From NCBI GenBank assembly GCA_963576565.1, contig OY755044.1:56534108-56598107 (forward strand): a DNA stretch of 64,000 bases. Reading direction: 5' to 3'. The position numbers and the translations under genes were made by a program. How positions within the stretch are numbered: position 1 is the first letter of the stretch; each line of letters begins with the position of its first letter. This DNA is from Aspidapion aeneum (lineage: Eukaryota > Arthropoda > Insecta > Coleoptera > Brentidae). The notes beneath the pieces are model-generated. The model made no database searches and was not told the DNA's origin. It saw only the letters and a program-made list of their open reading frames with translations. Of this stretch, positions 1 to 10,505 are shown one piece after another.

Positions 1-60
1 TCAAAATAACAAAAATATGAAATATTTAAAATAGTTATGCAAATGTCCGAATGTACCCCA

Positions 61-2801
61 TAGGCGGGGTAGATTTGGACACCCAGGGGGCACTTTTGGA
101 CACTTTACAAAATAAAAGCAAACAAACCATTATTACGTACAACAGTTTACTTTAGAACACAAAAATATTATTTCTTTACAACAAATAATTTAAAACTTTA
201 TATACGAACATACATGTTTAAAGTTAACCAATAAAACATGAAAGAACATCTAACTAAAATGTTTATAAAAGTTTAGGCAATATTTAATTTATTTTAAAAC
301 TACTTAAATCTGTGGAAAACTTTTTTATGGAACTTGCCCGAGCTGTAGTAATCTATTATATTAGGTCTTTATCAACAAGATTTGGAAAGACAAAATCACT
401 ATCCTTTTTTCTCAGAAAATTTAACTTGTATTGTCTATCTATAATTTCCTCCACTTCGCCTACAAAAAACTTAATTGCCTTCTTTGAGGCATATTTGACC
501 AACAGGTAGTCTCCAATAAAAATGTTTGGCTTATCATTTGCATGGTCTGAGATTTCTTTGCTAAATTCGCTATCATCTGAATCAGATTGCGGAAGACTTT
601 GTGTTTTATTTCTTAAAGTTTTTTTAATATTTTTTTTCTGAAATATTTTTTGTTGATGCTTCATTTGCAAAAACATTTTTTTTACCCTTTTCATTCGCCT
701 GTATTTTTTGTTCTAAACGATTCTTTTCAGAGGTTTCTGTAAGAATTCTTAGTTTTCCTAACTTCCTACCTTTATTTGTTGCCAACTTTGAGCTTTTGGA
801 AAAGGCTGAATGCTTTCAGGGGTAATAATAAAAGAAGCGGCTGGCGTGTTACATTTTGGACGTGGAGTTTCAATCGACGTTGATGGAAAGTCGCTGACGT
901 CATTGCCTTTGTCTTGAATAGACAGACTAGGTGGCGTTTCATGTGGTGGCGGTTGGTCTGCAACATACGTGGCTAAAAAGTCATCTCTGCTGAAAACTTG
1001 CCGGTCAAATGGTACAATCCCACATTTTTTGAATGCTGAACAAATGTTATCCATTGTAAAAGCTCTTTGGTATGCCTTTCCTGATAACTCAGCTATTTCA
1101 TAAATTGAAATTCTTTTACCGGGGTTTCCGAGCATCCAGTCATTAAATGCAACTTTCAAATAGCTCTTAAATGGTCCGTAAAGGCATACATCCAAAGGTT
1201 GCATTCGATGTGTGCAATGCGGGGGAAATGTTACAAAATGGATACCATTTTCTCTACAAAACAGAATCGTTTCCAAACTCGTATGAGATTCGTGATTATC
1301 TAGCACTATCAGAATTGGGTCCTCTTTGTTGCACTTTGTGAATTTTTGAATGTGCTTAATAACCTCCAAAAATAGCGTGGCTGTCATCCAACCTGATCCA
1401 GATCGATTAACTAAGCCAAGACTGCCATTAGGTGCACCTTTCAAAAATATTGGTTTATATTTAGCTCTTGGAAAAATATAAATCGGTGGTACAGTGTTTC
1501 CAACTGAATTGATAATCGCGCAAAATGTTACTAGTTCTCCCCTTTCTGCGGACACTGCTTCACCAACTTGCTTAATCCCAGTTTCAGCAATAACTTTGGG
1601 AGGCTGAAGAACTGTAGACACACCAGTTTCATCAAGGTTGTAACATTTTTCTGGAGGTATTTTATACTTTTTGAATGCATTCTCCAAATTGTCAAAAAAT
1701 TGGGTAACATTTGTCTCATTGAAACCTAAAGTTCGTGCTAGGCTGGTACTTTCTAGTTTCCTTAACGACAAGCGTGGAAACCGTGCCATAAAACCTTTCA
1801 TCCAATCTACACCAGCTCTTTTATTTTTATCCCACCCACTTGGATATTTTATGTTTAGTTTCTTGGCATATTTGTAGGTCAATTTTTAAGATTGTGAGTA
1901 TGTTAGTCCATAATTAATTTTAGAGCTTTGAAGCAAATATTCACTAAGAAGTGTTTCTTGTTTAATATTAAAAACCTGTTGAGATGCGTATTTTGATTGA
2001 AATTGTTGCTGAACCACATTGGTCGTTGTAACAGAGACACCGTTAGGCTCTTTAGCAGGCTCAGTGATCTGTTGATTTTCAAGTGCCTGATCCGTGTCAG
2101 AGCTTTTTGGTTTTTCTTCTTGCGCCATTTCCTGTTCTGAGCGTATATTTTCGTTTATCTTCCTTTATTCTATATTTCGAATCCTATTTTGCAGAGTTGA
2201 CTTTTTTAAATCGTAACTTTTTGCTGCATTTCTAATCGAAAGGCGACCTTTCAAAACATTATTTATTGCAGATGACATATTTTCTTCCGATATTGAGGCC
2301 CTATCGGTTTTACGTTTGTATTTGCGAACCATCTTGATCCTAAAAAAATGCTTTAAAAAGTTGATGTACAACGGTGGGGCACATTGGGACACTGTCCAAA
2401 TGTACCCCATCTTGCAAGTCCCAAACTGCCCCATATAGCATTTACAAACAAAATCGGAATTCAAAATTCTTAGGTTAGGGTTTGGTAGACTCTAAAACTG
2501 GCAAAATTTTCGTAAATAAAGCTATTTTTACATATATTATTTGATATGCATAATTAACAAAACATAAACAAATTATCTACTTACCAACTGTATTGAACTA
2601 TTTTACAGAAATAGCTTAAAAACACAAAACTTAATAAAACTCGTCAAACGAACGTCCGGTCATGGTAATATTTTTTCGCCGACTGCAGTGCGGTGCAGCC
2701 ACCTACCAGTGATCAAATCTAGCTCAACTGAATAGTGGAAGTAGGAAATATATCGATTGGCAGAATGTGCCCCGCGTCCCAATGTCCCCCCCTCTCCCCT
2801 A
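61..2801 (-). mobile_element. Tigger/pogo-like DNA transposon, decayed
   Basis: The left flank at 61-95 and the right flank at 2765-2801 carry related G-rich sequences in opposite orientation; both contain GGACA followed by GGGGCAC, and each abuts a TA, the usual target duplication of the Tc1/mariner/pogo superfamily. A related subterminal block with the word AATGTACCCC lies at 2374-2436, and the same word is seen at 51-60, just outside the proposed left end, so the true left terminus could lie further left. The interior is filled by a broken transposase reading on the minus strand. The boundaries are inferred; the identity of the element rests on the transposase. Confidence 0.6.
356..2332 (-). 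pseudogene. Tigger/pogo-like transposase with psq-type HTH, broken
   Basis: Proteins of this family cut and paste their own DNA element. The reading starts at an ATG at 2332 (MVRKYKRKTD) with a pipsqueak-like helix-turn-helix (GRLSIRNAAKSYDLKKSTLQ) at 2165-2332. A linker follows (1886-2128) and then a DDE domain (758-1882). Catalytic acidic residues are visible in NLDETG, VLDNHESH and MQPLDVCLYG, the last two 35 residues apart. The C-terminal part (356-694) ends in a conserved-looking tail (GDYLLVKYASKK, FLRKKDSDFVFP). Defects: in-frame stops near 2165 and 1886 and a frameshift near 770 with return to the original frame near 650. All large segments share one frame, so decay is modest. Psq-HTH plus DDE is the usual architecture of insect Tigger-like elements. 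The element is not active as read. Confidence 0.85.
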
Positions 2802-4847
2802 CTTGCACCAATTTTTTTAAAAGGTACTTTACAAAGCCTTTCTTCAATTTTAACTGTTCTTTAATTTTAAATGACATGCAAATGACTTGAAAAATCACAA
2901 GAATCAGTGCAAAAGCAAAATTTAAATGGTCCTTAGGGTTTGTAAGAAACTTTTTGTTTATTATTTTGCCTAATTTCGTCTAGTAAATAGTTATTAATTT
3001 AAGTTTATTGCCTAGATTATTCTTGCAAGCTATGCTTTCCTAACTTCCTTAGTATAACTACTCTCCAAAAAGCATTCCTAAAAATAAATTCCTTTGTTTT
3101 ATATAAATAATATTATATAGTTATAAAATAATAACAAAATTTAAATTTAAATTTAAATAAATCCAGGGCTCAGGCTGTTTTCTGGGAGCAGATTATATCT
3201 GTCTCCGTCGCGACGTCAAAATTAGCCTCAAAACCGAGGCAACCCTGACCGAAGCTGCAAATTGACAGTTGGTCTCTCCTCAGTAAACACCATATTTCAT
3301 ATTTCTTTTTCAGTTACCCACATCATCATTTCATCTCCTTTCATTTTATGGTTATGCTCGGGCTGAATGAAGCCTAATGAGGCAGAAACTCGTCCCCGTT
3401 GCTACCTTTATCTCTGAGGTCTTGCCCGTGAAACTTTTTTGTTAAGACTTTATACCTCGTGAACTTCTTTCAAAAACAAAATTAATTTAGATCTCCCTAA
3501 AGACCCTGTATGTATGAAGTCATATTAACAGGGTTTCTAGATCTCCCAAGTTATCATGGCTGCATATGCCACGACGTAATTAAATTTTAAATTAAATTAG
3601 TTGGCACTACACAAATGTAGTAGTAAATATTATATGATAACGCTATCGGTATCAATATCCATAGGTGACCCATTATGTTATACCATATATCGATGTGTTA
3701 TACAGGGTAAAAGTATTTGCTGCATAAATGACTAAACACTAACACGAACATGCACCGACATTTTTAAAAGGTAATTTAAAAGAGTTTCTTTAAATTTAAC
3801 GGTCCTTTCATTTTTATATACCTTGCATTGCATAACTGAAAAATGTTGTTGTTATTTTGCCCGATTTTGTCGAAGAAAAAAGTAAACACGTTGAAATTTC
3901 AAACCCAGTGAACAATCCATTAGATTAAATATAATACCAGACATGTTTTGAAATAAGTTAGGGTAGATTGTAAAAGCCGAAAATATACAGTACATGGAAA
4001 TCTGTCCTTCTAACACTCCTCGTAGGGGATAGTTGAATTAGTTGCTGTTCGTAGAAATTAATAAAGTCAAATAGTATTTTAGAAAAATCAGTATCAGCGG
4101 CGGACGTGCTCTTTTGGATACATTGGCGTGCATATAATATAAGCAGAAAAAACTTGCCTACCCTTGGTAAAGTCCCAAAACATATTTTTTCATCGCAGCA
4201 ACATTTTAATAACTTAAACCATGAAATATCCAACAAAAATTTGCATAATTTGTTATTTTAAGGATTGCGTAATATATATTTTTATTAATTATTATACATA
4301 TACTACATTATCGAGCATTTCTCATCTGATATTTTGCTAATAGGCGCTTCATATAATTTTCGTGAAAGCGGCATAATTTAGTTTCCATTATCGCTAATAG
4401 GATTTTATAGGCGTCTTTTCAATCATTCAATTCAATTCCTCGCTTTGAATCTAGAAAGATGTTGTATTCTGCAGACTGTAAGTTTGATAGAGACAGAACA
4501 AGAAGACATCGCGTGGTTTGCTTTCCTGTCCTGTTGGTTGTGTGCCATGCATGCGTGTGCGATGCTTGCTTTAAAAAAACTCTGATAACTATTGAGAAAG
4601 GTGGAATTTACAAGTTAGCAAATTTGTGGATAATCAACTTTAAGTAGCAAACGCTTAGGTTTTCTAGAAAGAAGTAAAAGTTTTATCGAATAATATTTAA
4701 AGATTATTTGGTACAAAAAAGCATTTTGTTTTTTTTTTGTTAGTTCCTTCTATTTTCAATATTTGGGTAGAATTATCTCATATGTCATAATAGCTATAAT
4801 AAATTTATTATATCTTGTTAAATAGAGTTTTTGAGTAAGTTTGTAAT
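2802..4847. other. intergenic, no gene seen; divergent direct repeat
   Basis: No convincing coding region. Sequences at about 2804-2925 and 3749-3846 resemble each other in order and wording (AATTTAACNG-type and TTGCATNNCATAACTGAAAAAT-type words interrupted by substitutions) and may be two copies of an old repeat flanking 3.0-3.7 kb. A more GC-rich segment at 3160-3560 stands out from its AT-rich surroundings and contains the hammerhead-like fold listed separately. An open frame at 3958-4236 on the minus strand has no recognisable domain and is not called as a gene. Confidence 0.5.
3359..3398 (+). ncRNA. hammerhead-like fold, variant core (candidate)
   Basis: Order of parts: stem I strand CGGG (3359-3362), CTGAATGA (3363-3370), stem II GCCT/AGGC with loop AATG, GAAA (3385-3388), a very short C...G stem III, TC, then CCCG (3395-3398), which pairs perfectly with the first strand. 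This is the order of a type I hammerhead. However, the consensus CUGANGA has one extra nucleotide, and the base pair next to the core in stem II is A opposite A. It may be a dead or variant ribozyme, or a chance fold inside a SINE-like segment. Confidence 0.25.
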
Positions 4848-4860
4848 ATGTAGTCTGGTA
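4848..4860. repeat. 13-bp target-site duplication, left copy
   Basis: ATGTAGTCTGGTA occurs here and again at 6512-6524, exactly flanking the I/R1-group retrotransposon fragment. It fixes both ends of that insertion. Confidence 0.85.
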
Positions 4861-4880
4861 GGTTAGGGTTAGGTTAGGTT
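4861..4880. repeat. telomere-like TTAGG tract at retrotransposon 3' end
   Basis: The plus strand reads GGTTAGGGTTAGGTTAGGTT: three TTAGG units, one with an extra G. TTAGG is the canonical insect telomere repeat. Here it is the 3' tail of the I/R1-group fragment, in place of poly(A). Confidence 0.75.
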
Positions 4881-4948
4881 TGATTATGAGTGGTGCGACT
4901 GTCGCCCCTCCACTGCGACTCAAGTGGTCTATTGTGGCTCATCCCAAC

Positions 4949-6505
4949 TTAAATATCACCAATACCTATCTCCTTTATGAAGCAGATCAGTTTGTTTGGT
5001 GATATTTCCTCAAGATCTTGAGGCTCTATCTGTCCAGGTCCGAATATTTTCGCCCTAGTTCTTTGTCTTGCTACGCAGTAACAGATTAGATGAAGTGGCG
5101 TTTCCTCCTCAACACCGCAGAACCTACACGCTGGTGTGTTGCTTACTCCCAGTCTGTTCATGTGTTTGTTGAGTCGGCATTGGCCTGTGTATAGCCCTGT
5201 GATTATTCTTAGGCTATTCCTGTTTAATTCCAGGAGTTGGTTCGTTCTGTATTTGTCTGGCTTGCTTAGAAAGGTTTTGGAGTGTTTTTGTCTCGGGGTT
5301 GCCCGCCAGTTTTGAGTCCCCTTTCTAACAACCCACTCTGCTATTTCTTTTGTGACTGTGGCTTAGGTAAGCCGAAGTAAGGCTCCGGTCCAACCAGCGC
5401 GGATTCTGCTCTCGCCCTGGCTAGTGCGTCTGCTTTTTCATTTCCCTCAACTCCCGTGTGGCTTGGCACCCAGACAAGATTGATCTTGTTGGTTCTGCTG
5501 GCCTGTCTTAGGGTTTCAAGGCAATTCCAGACTAGTCTGGATTGAATTTTGTGTGAGCTGATAAGCTATCTGAGATGATTTTGATGCTTTTGTTTGAGAG
5601 GTCCCTGCGGGTAATCTCTCTACAGCATACTTCTATTGCATGTAGTTCTGCTTGGAATATGGTTGCTAAGTTTCCGAGTCATACAGATATTTCAGTCCGT
5701 GGTCCCGTCACACCCGCACCCACCCCATTTTTTGTTTTCGATCCGTCTGTATACCATACGTGGTCGGCGTTTAGCAGTTGAGCAGGTCTCTCCCGCCATT
5801 CCTCCCTCGTTGGTATAAGAACCTGAAAAGGTATATCGAAGCTGTATTTTGGTAGCATGTAGTCTGTTGGCATGCTAAGTATTCGGTTATTCCTGAATAC
5901 CTCAGCCAGGCCCGCAAAGTTACCCTTAGCTTGTCCAGGTTGCTCTTGGTTTAGGCTCTTAAACCTTGCCACTGCTGCCCTGGCCTCCTTCTCTACCCAT
6001 ATGTGTAGGGGGGGAAGGTTTAGCATCACCTCCATTGCCTCTACAGGTGTCGATTTCATTGCTGATGTTATGACTCTACACGCCATGCCTTGCATGCGTG
6101 CCAGTTTATCCCTGGTTGTTTTTTGCTTAGTTTTTGCCCACCAAGCAATAGAGCCATATGTGATCATCGGTCTCACTACCGTTAGGTATAGCCAGTAGGT
6201 TTGTTTTGGTTTCATACCCCATGACTTCCCACAAATTCTGGTACATGTCCACAAGGCCATTTTCGCCCTGCCGATTACCTTGTCCAGGTGGGTGTTCCAA
6301 TTTAGTCTCTGGTCCAGAATCAGTCCCAGGTATTTGGCATCCTGTTGAAAAGGAATGCGTATCCCTTCGACGGTGGGTTCTGTTAGGTTCAGTTTCCGCC
6401 GTCTTGTGAAGGGTACTATAGTGGTTTTTCTAGGGTTGATTGATAGTCCCCCCTATTACACCATCCATTTATTAGGTTTAGCGCCCTTTGTAAGATGTTG
6501 GATAC
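4949..6505 (-). pseudogene. reverse transcriptase C-terminus / RNase H / zinc knuckle, broken
   Basis: Minus strand, from 5' to 3'. The distal part of the reverse transcriptase and thumb (LSINPRKTT, DAKYLGLILDQRLNW, VRPMITYGSIAWW) lies at about 5950-6505. An RNase H domain starts at DGSKTKNGVGAG near 5700 and ends at WVPSHTGVEGNEKADALA near 5420-5480. A C-terminal zinc knuckle (CRFCGVEEETPLHLICYC) follows, with the stop at 4949. The open frame is interrupted after 5679 and before 5161, so several frame changes are needed to read through. The family copies its RNA into DNA at a nicked target; this copy lacks the endonuclease and catalytic YADD part and is dead. Confidence 0.85.
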
Positions 6506-6524
6506 TACACCATGTAGTCTGGTA

Positions 6525-7760
6525 TGTATGTGCAGAAAGCGTGTAAGTAACAAAACTATGCCAATTTTTGCTTACCCTAAATTGATTACCACAGCACGCC
6601 ACTGGTTGAATATAGTTTCTAAATATCAAAGTAACGATTAGTAAGGTAGTAGTAGTAAAGTTACGAAAATCAACACCTCTATCACCTGCTAAACTAGTTT
6701 TTCTTTTTCTAAGCAGGCTACCTTATGGTCAGTATAGCTTTTTTTCATGTGGTAGGTATACCTACAACATTCCGCAGTCCCGTAGTAATTAAAATTAAGA
6801 GGCTCCTGCAAAAAAAATAACAGATGCTGCAGATGTTGCCCAATTATTTTTATTTAAAAATATTTGTATATTTACGTGGCTTCCCGGCATTTTGTCATGT
6901 GTTAAAATTGGTTGTGAAACTCAATTTATTTTGACTGTTTATGAAAACCGTTAATTTTTTGGTATTTACTGTTTATGGAGTTTTCCCAGCCAAATGTAAA
7001 TTTAATGTAATTTTATGGTATATTTTTATCTAAGTTGGCCTATGCTATTTGTTATGGTAAATAGCTGATAACTGTCAAAAAGTTATCTGAAAAATTATGG
7101 TATGGAGTATAGAAATGTGTGTGCTTTACATACAATTTTTTCAATGCAACATGATAATAATGATAAATACAGACAAAGAAAAAAGAGAGGGATCGAACAT
7201 TTCTAATGCGCCTGTCTTTCAATCCTTGTATTTCAGAGGAGTCCGAAATCTGTTTAAGTGGCTTGATGGAACGGAAAACTGACTGTCCGATAACAGTACA
7301 GTGTCGACCTGAAACGCGAATAGGATTTATCGGACGGTTAGAACGTAACTATTAGAATATACACAAAACCGACCCTTTAATAAACTTTTACCGTTTATAT
7401 CTCAAAAACTATACATAGAAAAACATAACTTTACTTACATTCTTTTTAGATATATCACTATAATTATAGCAAATTCCACTGAGATAAAAATTTCTAATAA
7501 GACGTATGTAAATGGGTGCGGGTTCTTTGTGATATAAACTAAAACATGATGTCTGAATATTTTTAAATATTATTTTGTTTAATGTGGTGGTACAAATAAT
7601 GTCAAAAAAATGTACGTTTTGTATGCGTTATTGTTCTTAATTTTAATATTCTTGTAGTCAATAAATTTTATGATAGTCAAATTTTACTGTCTCACCTCCA
7701 AAATAAAAAAGTTTGTGTAAACTTTTTTATTTAAAATAAATGGATTCATGACGCATCTGA
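6525..7760. other. no gene or repeat recognised
   Basis: AT-rich sequence with only short open frames and no recognisable domain. No repeat elsewhere in the window was noticed for this stretch. Confidence 0.5.
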
Positions 7761-8281
7761 TACCTTCCTAGCTACCCTATTAGCACGCTTGAAGTGAAGC
7801 TATGATAAACAGCCTTAAAAACAGTTTTATGTAAATATCTCGGAAACCAAAGCACCTACGAAGTATTTGGTCAATAAATTTAAAAAAATGTGGTCTATTA
7901 TATTCCGAAAACCACATATTGATGCGATGCTCCGTTAAAAAGTTAGCATTTTTTTTACTTTTTAAGTGTCAAAAAACTCTTAGTAGCATTAATGGATTTT
8001 GACCAAAATCTAATCAGCTCGTTAGAGTGTCACACACTATTTTACCTGAGAATTTTATGAAAAACAGTTCAGTGCATGAGACGCTATCGTGTTACGGAAA
8101 GAAAAAAATACACACACACACATACACACAGACACACACACACATAGACAGACATCATGACGATATTGCTAGGATAGGTCAAAATACACCCAAATAACTA
8201 ATTTTCGGCGTTATCTCAAAAAAAATTTTTTTTTCGAAAACAATACCTTTTCTAGCCATTGCTACGCGGGCTAGGAAGGTA
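7761..8281. mobile_element. short TIR element (MITE-like), copy 1
   Basis: Begins TACCTTCCTAGC and ends GCTAGGAAGGTA, a perfect 12-bp terminal inverted repeat (TA may be the target duplication). The interior holds a paragraph also found at 9195-9667: words such as TCTCGGAAACCAAAGC, TGATGCGATGCTCCGTTAAA and GATATTGCTAGGATAGGTCA are shared. A CA/CAGA microsatellite sits at about 8106-8155. There is no coding capacity, so it would depend on an unidentified transposase. Confidence 0.75.
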
Positions 8282-9194
8282 AAAATAGTTTAAAAAATAA
8301 AAAACCAAGACTAGAGCCATTAAAACATAGTAAAAGCTTCAACCCCTGGGACCTTCACATTGTAAAAAGACCTTTACTGCAAAACATTCAAGAAGCACCA
8401 GCTAATGACTTATTTGTGAGTGACCTTAAAACGTACAGCGTCAGCAAGATAAAGGGTTAAAAATGCATATTATGCGAATATAGGGGCTCTTGCGTGAATA
8501 ACACGCTTGCGGTAGCACGGTTACGCGATTTTAAATAAAATAATTTGTATTGCTGTAAATACAAATTCAAAGCAATTATGTAGCAGCAGTTAAAAGCAAG
8601 AGTGACCCGTGGGTCTTTTTTTATCAAAAAAAGCAAAAAGCACTCTAGGATACAATGGTTTACCGGAAACCTATGTGTATTGCAACGAGACATGTAGTCA
8701 AAGAATATAAGTTTATATCCAAACATATTGAACTGGTTAATCAGTTTTTACAATGCATAAAATGTGGTCTTAGTTCAATAACTAAGTTTCCAAAAAATAC
8801 AGCAATTTGGGCACAATACAAAACAGGTAGTGTAGTAACGACGATTTTGTCGATTTTGTGAGATATAAAGTAACAATAAAAGCTATGGTGCCTATCCGGA
8901 GATCTATTTGCTTAAGACAAAGATATATAGAAAACAATTGTAATAAAACAGGAGAGATGACTGCCAATGAGTGCGCCTGGCAAGTACAGGAGTGGGAGAG
9001 TTAGAGTCCTTAATGAAGAAATATATAAAAATGTAACGAATAAATAATATTTTCGAAATTCCCAAATTAAATTTTCTTGGAAAGTTTTACAATTTTAGAC
9101 GTCCAACCAGCCCCAGGTCAATCTCTTAGCAAAAACAACATTTCGGAACTCCATTGTCTTTATTTATTTTAAACACGACGTTTCGGTTAGTAAG
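8282..9194. other. no gene recognised between two MITE copies
   Basis: Only short frames on either strand, with no domain signature. Nothing supported beyond unique AT-rich DNA. Confidence 0.5.
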
Positions 9195-9667
9195 TATCTC
9201 TAACCTAGCTTATTAGCACACTTCAGCCTTAAAAACATTTTTTTGTAAATATCTCGGAAACCAAAGCTCCTACGAAGTTTTTGGTTGAAATACAAATTAT
9301 TGAGCAAAATTTAGTCTATTATATTCGGGAAACCGCATATTGATGCGATGCTCCGTTAAAAAGTCAGCATTTTTTAAAATATATAACTGTCAAAAAGCTG
9401 TCATTATTATTAATGAATTTTGACCAAAATTTAATCAGCTCGTTGGAGTGTCGAAAGCTATTTTACCTGAAAATTTTATGAAAATCGGTTCAGCGGTTTA
9501 GGAGCGTGTTACCGGAAAAAAATACACACACAGACAGACATCACGACGATATTGCTAGGATAGGTCAAAATACACCCAAATAATACATTTTCGGCGGTAT
9601 CTCAAAAAAAAATTTTTCGTCGAAAACAATACCTTCTCTAGCCATTGCTGCGCGGGCTAGGAAGGTA
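9195..9667. mobile_element. short TIR element (MITE-like), copy 2
   Basis: Second copy of the element at 7761-8281, in the same orientation. The right end GCTAGGAAGGTA is intact and the left end (TATCTCTAACCTAGC) is mutated. It shares the interior paragraph with copy 1 but has a shorter microsatellite (about 9525-9540). Confidence 0.75.
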
Positions 9668-9866
9668 ATAACAAATAACTTTTTTTTTAATTGCATGAGT
9701 TAAAATTAAAAAATTGATCCATAAGACCTACTCGTTTGTTAAAGTAGCTTTAATTTTGAGCTTCATTTTTGTTGAAAATTAAATTTTAAATCAATTAGCG
9801 GAAACTACGGTACATTAAGGCGCAAGCACTAATAAAATTAATAAAAACTAAATACAGGTGTTAGAT

Positions 9867-10505
9867 GGCTCTGCTGTGATAGCGCGAGTTACAAAATCAT
9901 GAGTAACAAAACCGAGATGTAACAAAAGCGCGAGTAACAAATGCGCGAGTAACAAAAGCGCGATGTATCAAAATCACGAGTGACAAAACCTCGAGTAACA
10001 AAAGCGCAAGTAACAAAAGCACGAGTAACAAAAGCGCGATTTAATAAAAGCGCGAATGTGTATAATTGGCGATACGTTTATTTCCACAGTTAATAGCGCA
10101 TGACTTCTTTCACGGGATCCTACAAGAAGTGAATCGGGACCGAACCGAATTCAGTTCAGTTCAGTTCAGATTCACACCCTCTAGGATCCAGGAAAAAAAG
10201 TCAGGGAAGTTTTTTTTTTTAATTTGCTGGTTCGGTTTGATTCGGTTCGGATTCACATCCTCTCAGATCCCGGGAAAGAAGTCATGCGTTAATAACAATA
10301 GAAACAAAAGTATCGCTAGTTATACACATTCGCGCTTTTGTTACTCTCGGTTCTGTTACATCGGGATTTTGTTACTCGCGGTTTTGTCACCCGCGCTTTT
10401 ATTACATCGCGCTTTTGTTACTCTCGTTTCTTTGTTACATTGCGCTTCTGTCACTAGCGGTTTTGTTACTGGCGATTTTGTCACTCGCGCTTTCATTACA
10501 GAGCC
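9867..10505. mobile_element. foldback element FB-a
   Basis: Termini GGCTCTG (9867) and CAGAGCC (ending 10505) continue into long inverted arms. Each arm is a tandem array of a degenerate 15-bp word, roughly GCGCGAGTAACAAAA in the left arm (9885-10060) and its complement in the right arm (10330-10500). The core, about 10080-10290, contains GGATCC-like and GGTTCGG-type words. Flanks GTGTTAGAT (9858-9866) and ATGTTAGAA (10506-10514) match at 7 of 9 positions, consistent with an old 9-bp TSD. Arms made of subrepeats and a 9-bp duplication are hallmarks of foldback/MULE-type elements. The open frame across the right arm is a by-product of the repeats. Confidence 0.8.

Larger units (their letters stand above)
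4861..6511 (-). mobile_element. 5'-truncated I/R1-group non-LTR retrotransposon
   Basis: The insertion lies between two copies of a perfect 13-bp TSD (4848-4860 and 6512-6524), as produced by target-primed reverse transcription. Read on the minus strand it starts inside the reverse transcriptase (5' truncation, typical of these elements) and ends in a 3' tail made of CCTAA-type repeats at 4861-4880 that directly touches the TSD. Presence of an RNase H domain after the reverse transcriptase excludes the classic jockey clade and points to the I/LOA/R1 group. Confidence 0.85.

Noticed and set aside
3958..4236. 92-codon minus-strand open frame as a gene
   Set aside because: No recognisable motif, AT-rich composition and no splice or start context.
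5872..6198. 108-codon plus-strand open frame
   Set aside because: Antisense shadow of the I/R1-group reverse transcriptase.
9885..10060. CRISPR-like or satellite array
   Set aside because: The words are contiguous, without unique spacers, and form one arm of an inverted repeat with TIR and TSD-like flanks.
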